A DNA stretch of 64,000 bases, from the NCBI GenBank assembly GCA_041660925.1, contig JBAZVI010000003.1:186001-250000 (forward strand), in the 5' to 3' direction. Below are positions 42,201 through 50,115 of the stretch, piece after piece (position 1 is the first letter of the stretch; each line of letters begins with the position of its first letter). The notes under the pieces are model-generated. The model was given only the letters and a program-made list of their open reading frames with translations, was not told the origin of the DNA and did no database searches. The DNA is from Elusimicrobiota bacterium. Its GTDB lineage: Bacteria; Elusimicrobiota; Elusimicrobia; UBA1565. The translations under genes and the position numbers were made by a program.

Positions 42201-44060
42201 GCGCGCGGAGGCCTCGTCCTTGCCGCGGACGGTGATGTTGCCGAGGAGGTCGCCCTCGCCGACCTTGGCGCCCGGCTGGAGGAAGAGCTCGGAGAGGAAG
42301 ACGGCTCCCCCCTCCTTCGGGAGGCCCTGCACGCTCTTGAGCGTGCCGGCGGCCTTCGCGATGAAGAAGCGGTGCTGGAGGAGGACCGGCTCGCCGCGCG
42401 GCTCGGGGCGGCTCTCGAGCGAGAAGGCCGCGAGCAGGCCCTCGCGCATGACGTCCACCCCGTAGGATTCCTTGAGGCTCGCCCAGATGTCGGCGCCGCC
42501 CATGCGGGCGTTGATCTCGACGATGGGCGCGGCGAGCTTCCCGCCCACCAGCGTGAGGATGGCCTCGACGTGCGCGTTGCCGGTCTTGAGGCCGACGGCG
42601 TCGAGGGACTTGAGGGCCTGGGCGCGGGCGAGCTCTTCCATCTCCTTCGGCAGCCGCAGGCCGTAGGTCGTGCCGCGCTCCTGGTTCCCGAGGGCGGGCG
42701 GGTTGTAGCTCACGGAGGTGAAGACGGCCTTGCCTTCGCGCACGACGACCTCGACATCGGTCATGAGCCCGTCGGGGATCTGCGCCTCGAAGAGCACCGG
42801 GGGCTTCTCGTCGACCTGCTTGCTGCGGGCCTTGCGCGGGTCCGTGCGGGCGAGCTCGTCGATCTTCCCCTCGATGTCGCGGAAGGCGGCCTCGGCGGCC
42901 TCCGGGCTGTCGATGTCCAGCGTCACGCCCCAGCCGCCGCCGCCCGAGTCGGGCTTGGCCACGGCCTTCTCGAAGCCGGCGGCCTTGATCTTCTTGAAGG
43001 CCTCGCGGGCCTCGGCCGCGCTGTGCGCCTGGAAGGCGGGCAGGTGGAGGCTCGGGTCGCCGTAGGCGTTCATGAGTTCGCGGGCCCGGATCTTCGAATG
43101 CGCGGCGCTCACGGCCTCCGGCGAGAAGCCGGGGACCCCGAGCCCCTCGGCCAGTTCGGCCTCGAGCTGGGCGTAGGCGTTGAGGTAGGTCTTCACCGCG
43201 TCGATGCGGCGGGTCTTCGCGATGCCCTTCGCCTGCTCCACGATCGCGCGCAGGTTGTCGGCGGAGTGGCCGCCGACGTCGGCGGAGTAGTAGTTGCCGG
43301 GGAGGATCCCCTTCGAGACGGCGAAGTCCTTCTGGTCCGGGTAGCCGAGGACGAGGAGCTCGAAGCCGAGCTCTTTCGAGAGCGCCGCCATGTGCTCGTA
43401 GAGGTAGTCGCGGCCGCCGACCTTGGAGACGACGTAGAGCAAGGATTTCCCCGCGAGCGGCTTGTCCGCGGGCAAGGCCGGGGACAGCGAGGAGCGCTTC
43501 CGCCCGTTCGTGCCCGAGACATCGAGGACAGGCTCTTCGGTGGAGCCTGTCCTTCCGCGGCCTTCGAAGAGAAGTCCGGTCGCCGCGCGGGTCTTCTCCG
43601 TCCCCGCGCCGGGCTCGGCGAGGGTCTCGGAGACCTCGGTCTGGCCGGTCTTCGTCGTTTCAAGGACGGAGACCGGAGCCTTCTTGTCGGAGGAGGCCTT
43701 GGCGGGAAGGATCGCGTCCTTCGCCGGGAGCGGGAGGGACTTCGATGCTTCGGCTGCCGGGATGATCGCGGCGTTCGCGGCCGGGGTCTTGAGGGTCGCA
43801 GCGGCCGCGGCGCTCTGGACCGTCGGCTGGACGGAGGGCGGGGTCGGGAGGGCGAGCCCGTTGGTGAGCGGCGCGATGTTCGGAGCCGCGAGCGGTGCGA
43901 GCTGGACCGACGGCGCGACCGCGGTCGGTACGACGGGGGTCCCCGCGGTCGTCGCCGATTGGGCGGAGCTGGCCGCGGCCTGACAGAACGCCTCCCCTGA
44001 TAAGGAAAGGACCAGGCAGGCCGAGAGGAGCGCGGCGAAGCCCTTCTTCAGTTCACGCAC
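39231..44060 (-). CDS. giant fusion: export signal + ATP-grasp ligase + MFS transporter + unassigned domain + LOG-type domain
   Basis: 1609 residues from GTG 44060. Positions: signal-like helix 8-28 (FAALLSACLVLSLSGEAFC), Pro/Ala linker to about 200, ATP-grasp domain about 206-560 with the lid motif AVAKPDSGGGGWGVTLD near 370 and metal-binding PIVEINARMGG near 515, a 12-helix MFS unit about 686-1083 (NSIVGGLVYGVNRGV, MIIGNQNPAKLELGLNYAYQ), an unassigned domain about 1117-1240 (VTVYRGLRGG, HIFTTLDPKTALSYL), and a LOG/lysine-decarboxylase-like Rossmann domain about 1334-1518 (TVTVLGSSRTDEKI, NILSGCGNAGVMGAAFEAA, FPGGASSLEEV). A second copy of the LOG tail follows. A membrane-bound make-and-export machine is a reasonable guess. 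A signal-like helix before an ATP-using domain is paradoxical. ATG 44126 is possible but would bury the signal. Confidence 0.8.
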   Translation of the reverse strand: MRELKKGFAALLSACLVLSLSGEAFCQAAASSAQSATTAGTPVVPTAVAPSVQLAPLAAPNIAPLTNGLALPTPPSVQPTVQSAAAAATLKTPAANAAIIPAAEASKSLPLPAKDAILPAKASSDKKAPVSVLETTKTGQTEVSETLAEPGAGTEKTRAATGLLFEGRGRTGSTEEPVLDVSGTNGRKRSSLSPALPADKPLAGKSLLYVVSKVGGRDYLYEHMAALSKELGFELLVLGYPDQKDFAVSKGILPGNYYSADVGGHSADNLRAIVEQAKGIAKTRRIDAVKTYLNAYAQLEAELAEGLGVPGFSPEAVSAAHSKIRARELMNAYGDPSLHLPAFQAHSAAEAREAFKKIKAAGFEKAVAKPDSGGGGWGVTLDIDSPEAAEAAFRDIEGKIDELARTDPRKARSKQVDEKPPVLFEAQIPDGLMTDVEVVVREGKAVFTSVSYNPPALGNQERGTTYGLRLPKEMEELARAQALKSLDAVGLKTGNAHVEAILTLVGGKLAAPIVEINARMGGADIWASLKESYGVDVMREGLLAAFSLESRPEPRGEPVLLQHRFFIAKAAGTLKSVQGLPKEGGAVFLSELFLQPGAKVGEGDLLGNITVRGKDEASARDRLYELLKGVRFEIDTENGRIVVQDGLYGHDSSEGRTLAEDWVDRIDFQRAGALGRLRMLPRSFHLGFVPAWTVNAMAQEVQAVALPLFTASLFGLPAALMIAGIGYVMRVAGAWMGSAFMARFNPKWVNVAAILALAVSGLPIPIAAALGATNAVMFGLFLANSIVGGLVYGVNRGVAENLLPRMIIGNQNPAKLELGLNYAYQWVEVACIVMALFAAVPLLNLLGGPAMMVVSSIGIGLSTALYASLKFKEPWTKPAPAPKEGAESKPSAQEGSRLSWGEYLPYAFFRFMHFMVYGVLATVLALSVFSAPSAAGTMIGLYDGGSWLAGLLATLAFLPEKALGRKGWTVLGALAATAFVWSTFLQLPMLTFALAGLLGGLITINSNKWMTYYSEKLPQDKYRNLSKWMMTASIAAMLPIFMAVSASRLFPAVGAVLTMPAILFGVNVAVSALAALTIGLLMRKGASRSGPAPPEQAALKTPAGPSLRFLLPFSPTRIEYVDGEPYVTVYRGLRGGLNSAKASGTMGDMHYDDYAEPDEAGRFGSHIFTTLDPKTALSYLTRQISWATPRTLTLVKMRLPLNKALIAKRPKDILGRPADTDEYLRVMENRAYIWTGWRAWDRIREKELVWDLAELGGSLADPRFAVETLSVPVEKDAKTGRWESLDAWWAAADRVKAAWKTGAWRPSVDAPRPKTFADIPAFDERYAAHASRAMTVTVLGSSRTDEKILAAMAVAAKVAAELIARGYNILSGCGNAGVMGAAFEAAAVGSQEKPREGVVPGENLAIVRIPTWGDEDIVRSRAIGTAESESARVGQFAKASDHFLLFPGGASSLEEVSALIDGNDLGAAPKRIILVGKEYYRGLSEQYARAHAQGLLAHRPEELFSVVDSADEILALVGTPLKIAPAKRKAAGGSSVRREGDAYVVTPGPDALKEATRLIALNKYRGKAPKMDIRLVGRDFFAGLLAQYDRLAADGLLQAQPEDLFSVVD

Positions 44061-44067
44061 GATATGA

Positions 44068-44073
44068 AGGATA
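44068..44073 (-). promoter_or_regulatory. -10 box TATCCT, leaderless GTG start of the giant gene
   Basis: TATCCT ends seven bases before GTG 44060; no Shine-Dalgarno is present. This supports GTG 44060 over ATG 44126. Confidence 0.4.
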
Positions 44074-44191
44074 GCCCCCCGCCCGGATTCCAGCAAGGGG
44101 TCGAAGGGGCAGGGAGCATGGGCCATAGGGTCTATGCATAAACGTTCCCATTGTGCCTGTTCCCCGCAGCGAAACGTGAAAGGTGTGGGGC

Positions 44192-44207
44192 AGCCCCCTC
44201 TTCAGGG
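44192..44207. terminator. small hairpin at the end of the response regulator gene
   Basis: CCCCCT-CTTC-AGGGGG; it includes the regulator stop codon. No T-tract. Confidence 0.35.
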
Positions 44208-44611
44208 GGTCGCGGGCGGCGGCGGCAGGACCTTCGCGATCTTGGCGAGCACGGCCTTCATCTCGAAGGGCTTCACGATGTAGTCGCGCGCGCCGAGCGA
44301 GAGGCACTGCTCGACGGTGTCGAAGCGGTCCTGGGCGGAGCACATGATGATGGGGACGTCCTTGAGGCGCGGATCCTTGCGGATGTTCGCGATGCACTCG
44401 GGCCCGGTGAGCTGCGGCATGTTGACGTCGAGGAGGATGAGGTCGGGGACCTCGGAGGCCGCGATGCGGACCGCCTGCGCGCCGTCGGCCGCCTCGACGA
44501 CCCGCCAGCCCTGGGACTCGAGCAGGTTCCCGAGCAGGCCGCGGATGACCACGTCGTCGTCGGCGACGAGGACGGTCCGCTGCCCCTTCTTCTTCCCGAA
44601 GAACCAGCCCA

Positions 44612-44612
<1 letters not shown>
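44202..44612 (-). CDS. single-domain response regulator
   Basis: 136 residues: a basic start (MGWFFGKKKGQR) and one receiver domain with VADDDVVIRG, phospho-Asp in LILLDVNMPQLTG, MCSAQD and DYIVKPFEM. No output domain. Its ATG shares a base with the stop of the OPT transporter (TGATG), so it is co-translated with a membrane transporter, an uncommon pairing. Confidence 0.9.
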
Positions 44613-46549
<1,937 letters not shown>

Positions 46550-46561
46550 GTCGGTCTCCCC

Positions 46562-46590
46562 GTCGGGAATCCTTGACGGGGATTCCCGAC
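46562..46590. terminator. GGGAATCC-type hairpin
   Basis: An 11-bp stem GTCGGGAATCC / GGATTCCCGAC in the leader between the response regulator and the OPT gene. Confidence 0.45.
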
Positions 46591-46639
46591 CTGTCTACAA
46601 AAGTTGTTTCCGGCGCCTGGAATGACTTGCTGAAACCGT

Positions 46640-46667
46640 CCTGCGAAACGCCGCTGCGTTTCGCAGG
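46640..46667 (-). terminator. hairpin after the response regulator gene
   Basis: An 11-bp stem CCTGCGAAACG / CGTTTCGCAGG, three bases after the regulator stop. A TATAAT (46670-46675) overlaps that stop and could be a promoter for the OPT gene or chance. Confidence 0.5.
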
Positions 46668-46670
46668 CTA

Positions 46671-47075
46671 TTATACACCGTCTCCCTTCCTCTCCGGCGG
46701 CGCCGTGAGCAGCTCGCGGATGCGGCCGAGGAGCTGCTCGGGCGTGAAGGGCTTGGAGATCCACGCGTCCCCGCCCGCGCTGACGCTCTCCTTGAAGGAC
46801 TCCTCGGGGTTCATGGCGGTCATGAAGAGCACCGGGGTCGTCCGCGTCTCCGCGCGCTCGCGCAGTTGCCGGCAGACCTCGAAGCCGCTGATGCCGGGCA
46901 GGAGGATGTCGAGGAGGATGAGGGCCGGGCGCAGCGCGACGGCGCGCTCGAGGGTGTCCTCCCCGTAGGCGAGGGGCTGGACGCGGTAGTCGTTCTTCAG
47001 GGTCCCCGCGAGGGCCTCGCGGATCCCCAGGTCGTCGTCGATGACGAGGATGAGGGGGCGGATGTCGTCGTTCAT
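46671..47075 (-). CDS. single-domain response regulator
   Basis: 134 residues: LILVIDDDLGIREAL, phospho-Asp in LILLDILLPGISGFE, FMTAMNP and DAWISKPFTPEQL. No output domain. GAAGGAGG lies before the ATG, which overlaps the radical SAM stop (ATGA). It is the second gene of that operon. Confidence 0.9.
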   Translation of the reverse strand: MNDDIRPLILVIDDDLGIREALAGTLKNDYRVQPLAYGEDTLERAVALRPALILLDILLPGISGFEVCRQLRERAETRTTPVLFMTAMNPEESFKESVSAGGDAWISKPFTPEQLLGRIRELLTAPPERKGDGV

Positions 47076-48859
47076 GCGGCCTCCTTCCCCGCGCGGACGC
47101 GGGGTCTGAGCACGCGCCGGTAGCGCGTTTTGACGGCGTTGGACGGCGAGAGGAACTGGTCGGAGCCGAAGGGCTTGAAGCGGCGGGTCGCCAGGCGCAC
47201 GAGGCGCGAGATGACGCCCTTGCGCGCGTGGCCGAAGACGGAGTAGAGGAACATCAGGAGCTCGATGTGGACGCTGTCCACCTCGAGGGTCGGCTGGATG
47301 CGCTCGAGCGTCTCGGTGACCGCGCGCGTCGAGTCCATGATCTGGCGGTCCTTCGCCTCCCAGGAGAGCCCCCCCACCTCGTCGAAGCGCTCGGAGTAGG
47401 CGCTGACGAACTCGTCGGCGGAGAACGGGTCGAGGGCGCCGGCCGGCGCCGGACGCAGGGACACGCCGAAGCGCCCCGGGGTGCGGTAGAGCGGCGAGCC
47501 GGGGTAGAGGTAGAAAGGGTTGAGAGAGTGCACGTCGATGCAGTCGCGGTGCTCCTCGAGGAAGCGCACGGTGTCCGCGACGTCCGCGGGGGTCTCCGTG
47601 GGCAGGCCGCCGATGATCTCGATGTGGTTCCAGATCCCCAGCGCGTGGGAGCGGCGCAGGAAGCGCGAGGCGCGCTCGGGGGTCGTCCCCTTGCGGATGT
47701 AGCGCAGCAGGCGCGCGCTGCCCGTCTCGAGCCCGAAGGTCAGCTTCACCGCGCCCGATTCCCGCATCTTCTCGAGGAGGCGTTCGTCGAGCTGGCGGAA
47801 GTTCACGCAGTCGCACCACTGCAGGCCGAGCCGCGCGCGGACCATGCGCCCGCAGAGCTCGAGGGCGAAGTCGTAGTGGTTGTTGAAGTTCGCGTTGATG
47901 AAGTAGACGCCGGTGGCGCCCTGGTCCTTGAGCGCGCGCAGGTGCTCGACGACCTCGGCCGGGGTGCGGCGGTCGCTGCGGGTCTGGCTCGAGCAGAAGA
48001 TGCACTGCCCCGCGCAGTGGGACTCGAAGCGGCTCATGAGCACGAGCTGCTCCCTGCCCCCGTGCTCGGCGAGGAGGCGGCGGAAGGCGGGGCCGGAGGC
48101 GTTGTAGCTCGCCAGGATGCGCCGCCCCGTGCGCCGGTAGAGCTCGAGCGGGTAGCCGCGGTAGTCGGGGAAGGTCAGCGGCGGATAGTGGCCCTGCATG
48201 ACGCCCTTGAGGACGCGGCCCGAGGACGTACGGCGGTAGACGTTGAAGGGCAGGCGGCGCTCGCGCTCGACGACGGCGTGCGCGAGCTGCTCGAGCTCGC
48301 GCTCTCCCTGGATGACGACGGCGTAGTCGAAGCAGGGATAGTCGCGCAGGATCTCGTAGTAGAGCTGCTTGGAGACGTCCTTGTGCCCGATGACGACCGG
48401 CTTGCCCGTGCGCCGGCGGATCTCGTCGGCGAGGAGCGCGGCCGCGTTGAGCAGGAACGGCGTCTTGAGGTCGGCCAGGGTGAGGCCGTAGAGGTCGGCC
48501 TCGGGAAGGGCGTCGCAGAGCGGCGCGAGGGCCGCGGCGGCCGCCTCGAGGGAACGGGCGCCCTTTCCCTTGAGCTTCCCGGAGAGCCACCGGGCGACCG
48601 CGTGCGGGTCGCGCAGCAGCGAGAAGTCGGTCCAGGGGTGCGCCGGCTTCACCTTGAGATGGAAGGGCACGTCGAAGTCGTGGAGCGTCGTGTCGATGCG
48701 CTTGCGGCGCAGGTGGGCCGCCAGCGTCGGGATCGAGATGTTCGGGACGGGGAAGCACTCGTTGTTGCGCGTCTCGGCCGGCGGGACGATGAGCGCGACT
48801 CTCGCCCTGCGCGGGCGGTCCGCGGACGCTTTCTCCCGCGCCGGGCGACCGTGTGCCAT
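47072..48859 (-). CDS. B12-binding-type radical SAM protein
   Basis: 595 residues. The N-terminal half has the Rossmann-like segment of B12-dependent radical SAM enzymes (VALIVPPAETRN, GYAVVIQGERELEQL-like region), and the SAM cluster is SHCAGQCIFC (Cys282, 286, 289; CX3CX2C). VKLTFGLETGSARLLRYI and IWNHIEIIGGLPTETPADV are typical of BchE/HemN-like barrels. The usual DxHxxG cobalamin motif is not evident, so cobalamin binding is uncertain. It may catalyse a methylation or ring rearrangement. Leaderless: TATCAT seven bases before ATG. Confidence 0.85.
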   Translation of the reverse strand: MAHGRPAREKASADRPRRARVALIVPPAETRNNECFPVPNISIPTLAAHLRRKRIDTTLHDFDVPFHLKVKPAHPWTDFSLLRDPHAVARWLSGKLKGKGARSLEAAAAALAPLCDALPEADLYGLTLADLKTPFLLNAAALLADEIRRRTGKPVVIGHKDVSKQLYYEILRDYPCFDYAVVIQGERELEQLAHAVVERERRLPFNVYRRTSSGRVLKGVMQGHYPPLTFPDYRGYPLELYRRTGRRILASYNASGPAFRRLLAEHGGREQLVLMSRFESHCAGQCIFCSSQTRSDRRTPAEVVEHLRALKDQGATGVYFINANFNNHYDFALELCGRMVRARLGLQWCDCVNFRQLDERLLEKMRESGAVKLTFGLETGSARLLRYIRKGTTPERASRFLRRSHALGIWNHIEIIGGLPTETPADVADTVRFLEEHRDCIDVHSLNPFYLYPGSPLYRTPGRFGVSLRPAPAGALDPFSADEFVSAYSERFDEVGGLSWEAKDRQIMDSTRAVTETLERIQPTLEVDSVHIELLMFLYSVFGHARKGVISRLVRLATRRFKPFGSDQFLSPSNAVKTRYRRVLRPRVRAGKEAA

Positions 48860-48866
48860 GGGCCAG

Positions 48867-48872
48867 ATGATA
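48867..48872 (-). promoter_or_regulatory. -10 box TATCAT, leaderless start of the radical SAM gene
   Basis: TATCAT ends seven bases before ATG 48859. Confidence 0.45.
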
Positions 48873-49092
48873 GCAAACGCCCCGCCCCGCCCGAGGGCCC
48901 GCCCGATTCTCCCTCCCTCTTCGAGAGTTCGCGCTATCGGTTCCCTTACGGCGCGATCGCGGCACTATCAGCGTCTGGGTGTCGCCGAGGGTTAGGGGTG
49001 GGTAGAACGGATGGCTGTTTCGGCTGGGGTCAGCCGCCGCTGCGCGTTGCGGTGGGCGGGTGGGCGGTGGAGCCTCAAGGGTTCATGCAAGG

Positions 49093-49845
49093 CTAATGAG
49101 TATAGAAATGAGATTCGGATCCCTCTCCTAACACACAGCCGACGCCCACATACCTCTTGCGTGCCAATTCAATTGGAGAAGTTTGCAGAGCAACATTATC
49201 TCGAGAGATGCCTCCCAGGAGCAGTGTCGCCTCATTAATCATGTTGGCGGGAATCGTGAATGTCAGGTCAAACCGAGTCCAGGGCTCGACGACAGTTGAC
49301 GACACATTGAGGATGTATGTCCCATCGTTCGATGGGGAGCAATCGGCGTTCACCCCGACAGAAGAGCCATCACCGAAGCAGGAAGCTTTGACGGATGCAG
49401 GCGCTAGAAGTCGTTCCCTGTTGATCCGTAGACGTATCTCCTGTGGCCGCACTTTGAATTGGACGAGCGGTTTGTTTTTCCAGTAAGGCCAGTTGGTCTG
49501 CCGGAAGTCTAATGATACTTGCAGGTGTTCGTCAGAAATATCCCAATTCTTTCGATTCTTGATTGCCGAGTAGATTCCCAGGGGGTTTGGTATCAGGGCA
49601 AGCGGAAGCATGATGCATGGCCCGACGGATAGGATACTCTCGGTCACGCGTGGGTTCGCATAGACATAGAGCGGCGGATCTGTGAGCCTGACAAGAGGGC
49701 CCCATTCCTTCGGCTGGCCCTCCTTGTTTATGTGGGAGGGGTCTGCAACCACCAAACCCTTTGAATAAGTCACATAGGCGCACGAGTTGAGGCACAAGCA
49801 TGCGGCCGCGACGAGCACTGCTGACGATTTCTTGTGGATTAGCAT
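49093..49845 (-). CDS. lipoprotein of lower G+C, unknown function
   Basis: About 250 residues with a lipoprotein signal (SSAVLVAAACLCLNSC, lipobox Cys at the end). The mature part has KGLVVADPSHINKEG and a beta-rich C-terminal half (FDLTFTIPANMINEATLLL). Base composition (near 50 percent G+C, AT-rich codons) differs sharply from all neighbours, which points to recent transfer. ATG 49845 gives a normal signal length; ATG 49869 is also possible. Confidence 0.7.
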   Translation of the reverse strand: MLIHKKSSAVLVAAACLCLNSCAYVTYSKGLVVADPSHINKEGQPKEWGPLVRLTDPPLYVYANPRVTESILSVGPCIMLPLALIPNPLGIYSAIKNRKNWDISDEHLQVSLDFRQTNWPYWKNKPLVQFKVRPQEIRLRINRERLLAPASVKASCFGDGSSVGVNADCSPSNDGTYILNVSSTVVEPWTRFDLTFTIPANMINEATLLLGGISRDNVALQTSPIELARKRYVGVGCVLGEGSESHFYTH

Positions 49846-49920
49846 GTAAGGTAGCAGCAATTTTGACAAATTTTGCCTGCGAAGCTATGTGCATGGTCGT
49901 ATCATAAGTTCTAAAGGTTT

Positions 49921-49953
49921 GGGGGCAGGTTCGCATGCTGCGAACCTGCCCCC
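49921..49953. terminator. strong hairpin upstream of the lipoprotein gene
   Basis: A perfect 15-bp stem GGGGGCAGGTTCGCA / TGCGAACCTGCCCCC. Confidence 0.5.
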
Positions 49954-50016
49954 AGCGTCCCCGCCCCCCACCCGCCGCACCGCTTCCCGGCAGTTATAGC
50001 GGTCCCAGAAATGTCC

Positions 50017-50050
50017 GAGGGCGGGCTCGCATCATCGCGAGCCCGCCCTC
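50017..50050. terminator. strong hairpin after glnN
   Basis: A perfect 14-bp stem GAGGGCGGGCTCGC / GCGAGCCCGCCCTC, 64 bases after the glnN stop. Confidence 0.5.
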
Positions 50051-50090
50051 GTATTAAGAACTCCTCTGCCGGGAACAGCTTATCTTCCCG

Positions 50091-50115
50091 AGCAGAATCC
50101 CGAAGGGATTCTGCT
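50091..50115 (-). terminator. hairpin overlapping the glnN stop
   Basis: An 11-bp stem AGCAGAATCCC / GGGATTCTGCT that includes part of the stop codon. Confidence 0.5.

Noticed and set aside
44060..44126. ATG at 44126 as start of the giant gene
   Set aside because: It would place 22 polar residues before the signal helix and overlap a plausible -10 box; GTG 44060 fits both signal and promoter.
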